A DNA stretch of 34,166 nucleotides from Lingula anatina (lineage: Eukaryota; Brachiopoda; Lingulata; Lingulida; Lingulidae), in NCBI RefSeq assembly GCF_001039355.2, contig NW_019774770.1:488515-522680 (forward strand). The letters run 5' to 3'. Position numbers and translations under genes: made by a program. Of the stretch, positions 1-10,100 are shown piece by piece (within the stretch, counting starts at the first letter, position 1; each line of letters begins with the position of its first letter). The notes below the pieces were generated by a model that saw only the letters and a list, made by a program, of their open reading frames with translations, was not told the origin of the DNA and did not search any database.

Positions 1-180
1 TTTAATTACTGTACCCCGCAGGGACGACGTGTAGGGAGGCGTGTGAGAGGCGGAGAGACTATTAAAAGATTAGGCGGTTTTTCTTTCATGTACGTCCGCC
101 ATTTTTAGGTCACCGGCTTTGTAAAGCCTGGCTTAATTCGTTGAGAATCCGCTCTTAGGCATTGTTATCAGAGATATTAT
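1..180 (+). promoter_or_regulatory. GC-richer patch with YY1-like motif, possible distal promoter or leader exon
   Basis: The first 160 bases are visibly richer in G+C and CpG than the next several kilobases. They carry CCGCCATTTTT at 96-106, which resembles the YY1 element often found just at transcription starts, followed by AGGTCACC. A possible splice donor GTAAAG lies at 121 and a weaker GTCACC at 109. This could be the end of a non-coding first exon of KEAP1, which sits downstream on the same strand, or an unrelated promoter cut by the window edge. Nothing proves transcription. Confidence 0.2.
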
Positions 181-852
181 TAGCATTTCAATCAGAATAT
201 AGCTGACTTAAAAGAAGCAAGTGGTACATTAACTGGGAACATGGCCCAGAATGATAAGATACACACATTTGGAAAGAAATTACAGTATCTGTCCAATATG
301 TTCATTGATGTAATATCTATGTAGTACCAGTAGTACTTTTAAGGAATTGTAGGGCGCATGGATGCCCATTTAACTTAATAAGGTTATTTTATATATATTA
401 TTTTTAATACAATCTGTTTACCCTAATGAAATGGTATTTATTCAGTTGAGCAAAATAATTTTATTTTCTTTTGATTTCAAAACATTGATGTGTTTTGAGC
501 ATTGATGAATATCATAATTGCAGTTTTGTTCAGTATTTTTTATTTGATAAAAAATGAAATAAAATTGAATTACATTGAATTAAAAAAGAGAAGAAATGGT
601 TAACTTTGGTTAGTATGTACTAGAGTGCCTGGGCTATAGTCATATGGCATCTGCTGCATGTGCACTGCGTTTCTGTAACTAGTACCAGGAATATAATTTG
701 CATTATTTTTTATTAGACTCTAATGGAGACTTCTTTAACCATCGAATGTATACTACACACTCATAACATCTGTACGATTTTCACAAAGACCACATTTAAA
801 TTTACACATCATACTAGCTGGGTCAGTCTCATTCTGAAGGCAATTCTTGCTA
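181..852. other. Non-coding AT-rich stretch, nothing recognised
   Basis: No open frame with protein-like composition and no RNA gene is seen here. The DNA is AT-rich with A and T runs. It is either intergenic or the beginning of a long first intron of KEAP1. Confidence 0.5.
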
Positions 853-950
853 AAGTGCAATCAGTGGAATCAGCTTACTTGTCTGACATGTCTCCTTTAG
901 CAGTGATTAACAACTGTGTGCTTATTAAGCTGATTCTACTGATTGCACTT
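853..950. repeat. 98-nt near-perfect hairpin (25-bp inverted repeat, 48-nt loop)
   Basis: Bases 853-877 and 926-950 are reverse complements over 25 positions with a single mismatch; 878-925 would form the loop. Pairing stops abruptly at both ends of the arms. The form fits a tiny foldback or MITE-type insertion, or a transcribed hairpin such as a small-RNA precursor. The loop is longer than is usual for animal pre-miRNAs and the stem is more perfect, so a foldback element seems likelier. It lies on the KEAP1 sense side, upstream of the coding exons. Confidence 0.7.
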
Positions 951-3900
951 AAGTGAGAATCCTCCTCCCCTCTGAGTTGGACCAACCCAGCTAGTACATT
1001 GTGTGAATCTGAATATTCCAATGAAAACCAAGGGAAATTTAAACAATCACAGCTAGTCTGGCTGCTTAGATATGTACTTGTTACACCTACTGTATGAACA
1101 GCTGATCCTAGGACTGGCATAGACAGGTGTGATTATGTATTACTATAGCACCTGAATAAATGTCATCCTAATATGACCACTCCTTAATGTCTCTTAACAG
1201 TGGCCAGATGGGGCTTTCCCAAAGCATAACAATTTTAAAAGTAGTCATATATTACTATATAATATATTTTTATAGTTTATTAGCTAAAATCTTCACACTT
1301 ACAGTTATGATGCAAGGCACAGTAAATAAAAAAAAAAAGAACATGAAAATTTGATAAGGACATCTATTGAGGACATTAAATGATAGATTTGTCATAAAGA
1401 TTCATATTTGGCAAAAAAAAAAAAAGGAAAAGAAAAAGGATTTAGAGTAACCCCTCCCGAGTAGTATGTATAAAGACTGGCAGCGGAGGTCTCTCAGATG
1501 ATTTTTCATGGGGTCAGGATGCTTGTCTGCCATATGTGCCTGCATAAAATAAATGTAAATCATTCTCTTCATTGAAGACCTGTGCCAAGTTTTTGACCTC
1601 TGTCTTATAAGACATACTTGCATGACCTAACAAGCCATGAATTGCACATGCTAATATTTGATTTCAGGTTATGGACAAATAGTGAAACTGCTTAGTCATC
1701 AATGGACCTTTTTAGGTCACTTGGATTTACGTCACCAATTCAAAAGTCAAATCCCTTGCCTAAGTCACACCTAGCTACTAGTAACCCTTCACAAAAAGGT
1801 GTAAATTTTCAAAATTTATGGCATAAAGTTAAACATCCCACTTTAAGCAAATATTAGGCAGTGCATGTACAATATACAGCCTGTGTTTTTTCAAGGGGAG
1901 TAATCTGATATAAGTAAGTTGAAGTTTTTATTTTTTTTTTTCTTGCAATAGGACTGTTATATTACTTTTGATCTTACTAGAGAAAAATCATGAAGTTGTC
2001 TTATTAATCACCCCTATGTCTATTGTGCTTTTGTTGCAGCTTTTTTATGCCCTTTGACTTTGCAATGCTGTTAACCCACTTGGGAGATCGGACCCCTTTA
2101 AAATAAAATGGTCATTTTTGGCGCTTATCTTTATCTTGGTGTTCTCTTTCATAAGCTGCCTTACAAGGATGTAAAATATGGCTTTGGCTTGAAGTTTAAA
2201 GTCAAGTTTCCGAGATTCCCTGAGGAGTTAGTGCACAAGAGCTTGTGTGACATACGTGTAACTCATTCTGAAAGACCCCTTAGACAGAAAGCCAAGTTTC
2301 ACCATGACTATATATAAGAAGTTGCAAGGTACATGTATTATAATTCCTCTAGCTTACATATTAGATTAAAGACCACAAAAATCCTGTAGACCTGTACAGT
2401 CTCATTAAGGCGATGGGTTTCCTCACTTTCCCTATTGAACTGTCTTTTAATGGCCAACCTTGAACCATGTACTGTGAGAGATGGCATGTGCTCCTACTTC
2501 TTAGCTTATGGAGGGAAATGTAGGTACCCTTGTAGACCTAGGCTATGGACATGTACTAGTTTACTTTTTTTTTGCCCTTATATTATATATAGCTTTTGTC
2601 CAGGTGAGTGATCATGCCATTGGTTGCATAATATGTGGACCATAAGTTATGAAACATTAAAATATTACTGTAATACAAGTATGACTAATACCCTAGAGTT
2701 GGTTTTGATATACCCAGTAATGCATGAAACTTTAGCCTGAATAGTGTTCTTAACTTTGAGAGCAAACTTTTGGTCCAATTTATTTGGGGATAAAAGCGCA
2801 GCAGTCTACTTTAGGTCTAGGGTAGTAGTAAATGGTCTTAAGCAGTGTTATTTTCTGCTTCTTGTTATATAACAAGCACAATATTTCATTTAGGTGGACT
2901 ACCACTGATTTATTGTGGGTCAAGCTATACTCATATTTTCTTCTAATGTTTGATCTACATTTTCTTTTTGTGAAACAGGTACCATGAATAAGACAATCCT
3001 CTTCTACTGTGGGCTGACCATTTAGTAAAGATACATGTAAATGTAAGATGCTTAAGAAACCACTCCAAATGTTTGCAATCACACTTAAAAGTGTTTGCAA
3101 TTATAGCTAAGCACATTATTAATGAAAAGGCCACGATAAGCAGTTCATTGCAGTGACGTAAGGATTACCATTGATTTGGTGAATGATAAAATTGAAGGTT
3201 AAAAGTAGGATACCTACTCTAGGTATGTATCTATGATATTTTTCATTATGCTGTGAATCTATTTCCATATGCCTCACTGCAGAGTACACATGTACCTGTG
3301 GCAGGACATCAAGTCTGGAGATGTATACTGTATAAGAGTCAAAAACAACTGGTGGATGATGATTTTTTTTATCTGTCTACAATACACAGTTACTTAATAT
3401 TTGAAATAGTTTATATACTGAGGTGGTTGTTCAAATGCTGAAGGTACTAGTAAATGCAAATTTCTTAGGCAAACTTAAACTGTTATCAGTGAGGATAAAG
3501 CTGGGTCTCAAATACTTAGGAGTCCTTGTTATACCTGAAGTGGATAATTAGCATTGTTTGTCTGGTTCTGTATAAAATTCACAATGCGTTGCAGACATGA
3601 CTAGGAAGATATTGAAGGGTTGAGGGCCTTCTGATATCTTGATATTGTGGGTGCTGCCCATATATTTAACAGGTGTAATTTTTACTGTGAGATAGTTGAT
3701 CCATAGTATTAGACAATACATGCTATTAGGTTTTTTTTTTATTGTTTTCCTTTACTCAAAATTAATTTGAACAGTTCTTGAAATAAAATTGAAAAATTAA
3801 AAAAAGGAAGTGTACAGACAGCTGGATTTAATATGATCACATCAGAGTGGTGAATTAGAAATAATTGTTGGACTAATAGTTCTGATTAATTCAGGGTTAT

Positions 3901-4429
3901 AAAAATATTCAGGGAAATTACCAACCAGTTATCAGGTATTTCATGTTTCTTTGCCCAAATGAATTTGAGTGCTAATTTCCCACTCAAAACCAGGAAGAGA
4001 AAGCATAGTTTTTGACACTCGCCCTACATGTGGTTTAAGCTGTTTAATAAATCATAAAGCATAGGTTTTTTATCTTAAATTTATGGTCAGATCTATTTGT
4101 GGCGTACATAATGAAATAATGATGAAATTTGAATGTTTGAGTAAGAATTTTACAATGATAATAAACTTAATTTAAAGAGGGTAAAACATGTAAAGTGTAT
4201 GTACAGTACTTATCTACACATGACCCTCAGATTTTGAAAGAAACGAGTGTCAAATGTTGATATTATAAATTGAACTGCTTTTATATAATTGCAGTGAAAA
4301 TATGAAAATATGAATATGATTAAAGTTATTTCTGCTTTTTATGACTGTCAAATATCAAGACCCCCAAAAATATATTTGCTAGTATAATTGGGTTGAGGCG
4401 GTATGTTCTGCCTTACTGTCTTAGCTCCA
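951..4429. other. Upstream non-coding region, no gene seen
   Basis: About 3.5 kb without a convincing coding region. Several short open frames occur (for example 2108-2317 plus and 2780-3100 minus), but none shows a domain, protein-like composition or splice-linked continuation. Homopolymer runs of A and T are common. It is probably a 5' intron of KEAP1 or intergenic DNA. Confidence 0.5.
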
Positions 4430-4763
4430 TTTGCTCACGTGTACCATGACATGTGATGCAGTGAACGGACTTGACTCTAACCAATCACCTGCTGTAACTA
4501 AAACATAATTCGGCAAAATATTTAATGAAGTACTTTGAAAAGTTAGCAAATATTCCCCACGCATATTATATCATGCAACAAGGAGAACAACAGCCAATCC
4601 AAGGACAAGGCTGTAGTATGATATGTGAGCCAGCCGTCCAAAAAGTTGCTGTGTCATCCTGGTATTTAAAGGTGACAGCAGGCTGGACTTTATAAAACTC
4701 TATAAGGGCCCCTGGAACCAGACTGATGGAAGAAGGAAACACAATGGCTTTATTGATTTTAAG
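4430..4763 (+). promoter_or_regulatory. Candidate KEAP1 promoter with TATA, CCAAT, E-box and short leader exon
   Basis: In order on the plus strand there is CACGTG at 4436-4441, CCAAT at 4481-4485 and at 4594-4598, an ARE-type site at 4647-4657, and TATAAA at 4691-4696. A start site about 30 bases after the TATA box would fall near 4720. A plausible donor, AAG|GTAGAG, follows at 4763/4764 and could join to the acceptor before 5769. A caveat is that an ATG at 4725, if included in the message, would open a frame overlapping the KEAP1 start out of frame. Each motif alone is common in AT-rich DNA; only their order and spacing suggest a promoter. Confidence 0.3.
4647..4657 (-). promoter_or_regulatory. 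Antioxidant response element (CNC-sMaf type)
   Basis: The minus strand reads ATGACACAGCA, which fits the ARE consensus RTGAYNNNGCR at every fixed position. Read on the plus strand it is TGCTGTGTCAT, one base from the NF-E2/CNC-sMaf site TGCTGAGTCAT. It lies about 34 bases before the TATA-like box at 4691. CNC factors bound by KEAP1 recognise such sites, so it could provide feedback control. Occupancy is inferred. Confidence 0.4.
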
Positions 4764-5163
4764 GTAGAGCTAATGGGCCTGTGCCAATAATTGATATAAC
4801 TAGCAAAGAGGAACTGTGATATGAATATTTTGCATCCAGCTTTTTTTCCTTTTCAAAAATTTGAAAGATTGACATGACTCTGTTGACTTAATTCTAGATT
4901 GACCTTGAATCAGTTTTTTTTTTTTGTTTTTTTTGTTTTTTTTTTTAAGAAAGTCATTGTGATATTTGTACTTGACTTTTTGTTGAAGACAATAATCTAA
5001 ACTACAATATAATTGTTTTTCTTGTCTTCATATGGATTTATGCCACTGTCATTGTCATTTTATTGCCTTACTATTAAGGAATTGATTGTTGTATAATGAA
5101 CCTTGTAATGATATGCTACATTTAAGAATTTTTGAATCCTTTAGCTATAGAACATTGGATCGA

Positions 5164-5249
<86 letters not shown>

Positions 5250-5768
5250 CATGAATTATACATTATATATATATAGATAGATAGGTAGATAGATAGATAG
5301 ATAGATATAGATATAATTCATGAATTCAGAAACAATGCTGTTTTAACTGACCAACAGATACTACATTTTTTAGAGGGCATATTGTCATAATAATTCTCTA
5401 GGCATATATAGTTTTTAAACCCATGATATCATTACACATAGCTTAAAATATGTAAAATTGTGTATTTGGTAAAGAAAAATCACCACTGTGCACTGGTCTT
5501 GTGAATAGGATCCCAGACACTAAAACTGAAAATGATTCATGATTAATAGCAGTCAAGGATGGGCCAAACTCATCTAGTACAGGTGAAAGAATTCTTATGT
5601 AAGTGAACAGTCCTGTTGGAGTCAGAGAAGATTTATGTTACATGGACATGTCAGAGTGAGTGATGTGTTTGCTTTTGAATAAGCCAGCAATCATGAATGA
5701 AAAAATTGGTCCTGTCTTAAGAAATACAGTTAGCATTTTAGAAATATGTTGTTGCTTTTCTCTTTCAG
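4764..5768 (+). other. Putative leader intron of KEAP1
   Basis: Non-coding DNA between the candidate promoter exon and the first coding exon. It ends in a strong acceptor: a pyrimidine-rich run followed by CAG at 5766-5768. It holds a T-rich tract around 4914-4947 and the AT/GATA microsatellites at 5166-5326. The acceptor is well supported; the matching donor is not known with certainty. Confidence 0.4.
5166..5326. repeat. (AT)n and (GATA)n microsatellites with two copies of a 12-bp palindrome
   Basis: An uninterrupted AT repeat covers 5166-5246 (about 40 units). It is followed by a short AT stretch and a GATA-type tetranucleotide repeat at about 5273-5310. The perfect palindrome AATTCATGAATT occurs at 5246-5257 and again at 5315-5326, bracketing the GATA tract. 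Confidence 0.9.
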
Positions 5769-5821
5769 ATTACAATGGGACCTTAGACCAACCAAAGTGA
5801 GTTTTGTAACAAAGACTGAGG
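5769..5821 (+). other. KEAP1 5' untranslated leader in the first coding exon
   Basis: The leader starts after the acceptor CAG at 5766-5768. It includes a minimal upstream ORF, ATG-GGA-CCT-TAG, at 5775-5786, and a TAA in frame with the KEAP1 start at 5807-5809. The start codon at 5822 has an A at -3, a good Kozak context. Confidence 0.65.
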
Positions 5822-7107
5822 ATGTCTGCACCAGTGAAGAAAGAGTGTGGGTCTAACCAGCTTCTGAAAAAGGAGTGTGGGTCAAACCCACTTAACAAAG
5901 GTGGCTGCTATAGGCCCAGGCCTGTTTCAGGCGACAGGCCTCTGGATGGGAGCATGCATTTTACCATAATGAAACAAACCAAAGAGTCCTTTGAGGTGAT
6001 CAATACCTTGCGCCATGCTAAGAAGCTCTGCGATGTGACACTAATCGCAGGTGATGAGTCGTTTCTAGCGCACAAACTAGTCCTGGCAGCAGCCAGCCCG
6101 TATTTCAAAGCCATGTTTACAAGTGGGATGCGGGAGTGTGGGATGGCTGATATCCCGCTTCAGGGAATTACTCCATGTACTTTAGCCACTCTCATAGAGT
6201 TTGCTTACACGGCAGAGATTCATATCAATGAGATGAATGTGTGCTATCTTCTCCCTGCTGCCACAATGTTCCAAATGACGCATGTTGTGGAAGCATGCTG
6301 TACGTTTTTAGAACACCAACTGGACCCCAGTAATTGTATAGGAATTGCTAACTTTGCTCAGGAACATGGATGTACAGAGTTAAACAATAAAGCCCGGGAG
6401 TATATCTGTAAACATTTCAGCCAGGTTTGCCAGAGCGAGGAATTTTTAATGTTATCGCCATGCCAAATGGTGCATTTAATTAACCAGGACGAACTGAACG
6501 TGCGCTGTGAGTCCGAAGTTTATAATGCTGTGATACAATGGGTGAAACAAGACGAGGACCGACGTCGGCCCAAATTAGAACAGTTATTATGCGCTGTAAG
6601 GTGCCACTTCCTCACCCCAGGCTTCCTCAAACAGCAAATCAAATACTGTGATGTCCTCAAAAACAATCCTTCTTGTAAAGTCTACCTTGAGAGGATATTT
6701 GCTGATTTGACGTTGCACAAAAAATGTACGGATCGTAGGCGGTTACCCCCTGCCCCACCTGTGATATACACTGCAGGAGGCTATCTCAGGCAGTCTTTAA
6801 GCAATTTCGAAGCATTCAACCCCCAAACGGGGGAGTGGTTTAAACTCGCTGATCTTCCATTGCCTCGGAGTGGGCTTGCCACTGTTGTCGTTCATCATAT
6901 CATATATGCTGTAGGTGGCAGGAATAACTCCCCTGATGGGAATATGGATTCCAATGCCGCGGACTGCTATGAACCTTTTACGAATTTATGGAGGACTCTG
7001 CCTCCCATGTCAGTTCCTAGGAATAGAGTGGGGGTGGGGAATATTGATGGTATGTTGTATGCTGTTGGAGGGTCACATGGAACTATACATCATAAATCTG
7101 TGGAGAG
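5822..7107 (+). CDS. KEAP1: KEAP1 coding exon 1: N-tail, BTB, BACK and first Kelch blades
   Basis: Encodes residues 1-428 plus two bases of Arg429. The exon ends AG|GTAGGT, and human KEAP1 has the same residues across this point (SVER followed by an aromatic residue). Reading through the donor gives a stop at once: the T of the donor GT starts a TAG at 7109-7111. The BTB loop after the CDVTL motif is five residues shorter than in human KEAP1. The N-terminal tail carries a tandem heptad KKECGSN at residues 6-12 and 16-22. Confidence 0.95.
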
Positions 7108-10100
7108 GTAGGTTATTTATAATGTAAATATAAATTTTTTATTTTGCAGATTAGAACCTCAACAGAACTTGGGCCAACATAGCACAAAGTTAGGAAAAAA
7201 TATCAGTTATTTCAGATTAACTTCTGGATATTTGTTAAAATGGCGCAATGCTTGGAAGAATTTAAATTAGATAGAAATTTCTTTCAAGTTTACATGTTAT
7301 TGTAGAAATGAACTCCTGTTGTAAATTAATCAGATTAGAAATTCTTCCATTTTTTGGAACTTTCACTAATCGGATTCCACCCATCAGTCCCACCTTCATT
7401 TAGCTTAAAACTGGCTAGGTGAAAATTTCTTTCTGATTGTATTTATTCCTGATGACTGGCGTCACTGTCTATTTTTTCTCCAGGTTTGACCCGGAGAGAG
7501 AAGAATGGTCATTTGTGGCCCCAATGGCCACTCCCAGGATAGGGGTGGGCGTGGCAACTATCAATCGCCTGTTGTATGCTGTGGGAGGGTTTGATGGACA
7601 TAACAGACTGGCTTCCACAGAGTGCTATTACCCAGAGACTGACGAGTGGAAACTGCTGGCTTCCATGAATACAACACGGAGTGGAGCTGGTTAGTACATG
7701 TGTACTGATTTTAGCATGAAATATGGACTCCCCAAGAAATAAGCATTCCTCCCACTAAAAGGCGCAAGTGTTGTATGGATTCACTGTATCATCTTGTTTA
7801 CTTGCAGTATGTATGATGAAGCACACAGGAGAGACTCAGTGTAGATTTCATGGGGGAGTATTTATTTTATTATAAAATATGGACTGGGGAGTATGTGTTT
7901 AGGGGATTCCAAATTTCATGGTACTCTTGAAGTAATCTCTGCACATTGTAATATAGTTTAAGTTACAGCATTGCCACATTGTCCAATGATCCCAGAATTA
8001 TCTACATGTATGTGTGGCAGTTGACAATCATGGAGATGTCAATATGATATGTAATATGTACAATGTGAATCTCTGAGTTTTAAGTGAAATACAGATGCAT
8101 GATTTTACTTGTAAATCTGTGACTGGTACTGTGCCTGATTTTTACCACAGATAATGCAGAAAGACAGAGAAAGGCATGTGGCACTCAAACTAGTGCCAGG
8201 GTGTTTGCTTATTACAATATATCAGGGCCCTCACTTTTCAGAGTCATCCACGGTGTATAGATGTATTATAGATAGTATTTTTGCATGATTTTCAGTCATC
8301 TTACGTCAGTTTAACTGATAGATATACCTGTAAATTGCTCAGTGACATCCTGTGAAGTGTTCCCAGGTTAAATATATGTACCAGCTAGTGCCAGTCTGAA
8401 ACATCATACTGGAATGTCTTGACAACTATTTTAAACAGAAAAGTACACTGTCATTTTATAGATACAATTATATACTATCGAGAGCGCCGCCCTTATTTCA
8501 GTGTGGGCTGGATAGGTTATAACCTGCAAATGTTCGATCAGAGGTTTACAATAAATATTGTTGAAATATACATTATATTATGATAAATGATCTTTTGAAA
8601 CAGGATATGTTTTCTGCAATGCAATGGACATGTTGTTGAAATTCACAGGAAAGGTTTCTTTGTGATTTGACCTAAGTTTTTTGTTATATTTCTGACTTTA
8701 TAATAAGGAATTATAAAACTTATTTTATTAGATAGTGCACATGTACTAGCAGCACATCTAGTCTGAACATCGAAAGTAAAATGCATGCAAATTATCTTTT
8801 CATATTGATGTGTCTCAGATATCTAGATTATATGTGTGGGGCGGTATGCAACATTCATAATTGATAACTGATTGCAGAGTCATTCAGTCAATGCTGGTTG
8901 TCACGTACATAGGACAGGGAATTTCATTTATCTTGAAATAGTTGTGAAATCTTATAGTGATATCTTGAAGTGTTTTCATTGTTGACGCTGCCTAAATTGG
9001 CAGTGAATTTGCTTTCACTCCCCCACTTTTTATTTTATTTATTTTTTTTTTGGGGGGGGGGCTACAGCAGATTGATTTGATTTTAGCCATGAGTTCCTAA
9101 TTATAAAGACATTAGCACCATTTCTATGCCCAAGAGGTCTCCTTCATGTAGTTAGAAGCACCAGTGGCTGTAGCTGTTAAGGCTAATGATGGTATCACTG
9201 TGATATAATGGCTGTCTGTGCAGGATTTGCAGATTATCTGTGTGTATTAAGTATACCCAGTTCTGGCCTGGTGTTTGAAGTTATTACTGTTGCCTTGCAC
9301 ATCTATTTTCTGCAGTGTGTACTAGATAAATTTGAAACTAAAATGTCATACAAATGCACACCTGCACTGTGTATTCTTACATTGAATGCATACATGAGTA
9401 ATAAAAATATATATACATGTTGTGCACATGATATGCAAATATAAAATGCATGCTTTGCTTTATCATTATTGGATGTGTAGTTCAACAAAACATAAATTCC
9501 AAATCCAAGTGAAATACAGCTCTTTAGGATATTTTCAGCATTTCAGAGGTTTTTTCTTTGCACAGTATTTAAATTGTAGCTTTTTGTTATTTCTCATCCA
9601 GGCGTAGTCTCTATGGACCAGTATGTGTATGCAGTGGGGGGATATGATGGCACAAGTCAGCTTCGCACTGTTGAGAGATTAGACACGGAGGCCAACGTCT
9701 GGGAGTTTGTGGCGCCAATGAACAGACCCAGGAGTGCATTAGCCTGTGCAGTATTGGAGGGAAAACTCTACGCATTAGGTATATATATATAAATATATAT
9801 ATAGTACAGTAGGCTTGCTTTGATTAGCTGAGGCAGTGGCTCAACAGGCACATGCCACCCAACCCCCCCCCACTCCACCCCCAGCTTTGGAACTCCCCTT
9901 TTCTCCCCCTCCCAAAAAAACAAACAAATAGATAAATAAATAAATAAATAAATAGATAGATAAAAAATGGAAGAAGAAGAAGAAAGACAACTGTATATCA
10001 AATTCAATAAGAGAATATCATGCCATTGTTTCATCTCAGTGCCCTACATATAAAAGTAGAATTATACTTGTCTTCTGGTTGCTGGTTGCTGATCAAAGCA

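Noticed and set aside
2108-2317. 69-codon plus-strand open frame upstream of KEAP1
   Set aside because: Composition is superficially protein-like, but no family is recognisable and no splice continuity was found.
6915-7127. 70-codon plus-strand open frame overlapping KEAP1 exon 1
   Set aside because: It is an out-of-frame shadow of the Kelch coding sequence and runs into the intron.
7437-7483. Open frame extending upstream of KEAP1 exon 2
   Set aside because: The similarity to KEAP1 begins exactly at the acceptor CAG (7481-7483); the preceding codons are intron.
9768-10034. 88-codon minus-strand open frame in KEAP1 intron 3
   Set aside because: Its residues (Ile-Tyr and Ser runs) come from TA, AATA and GATA repeats; no protein-like composition.
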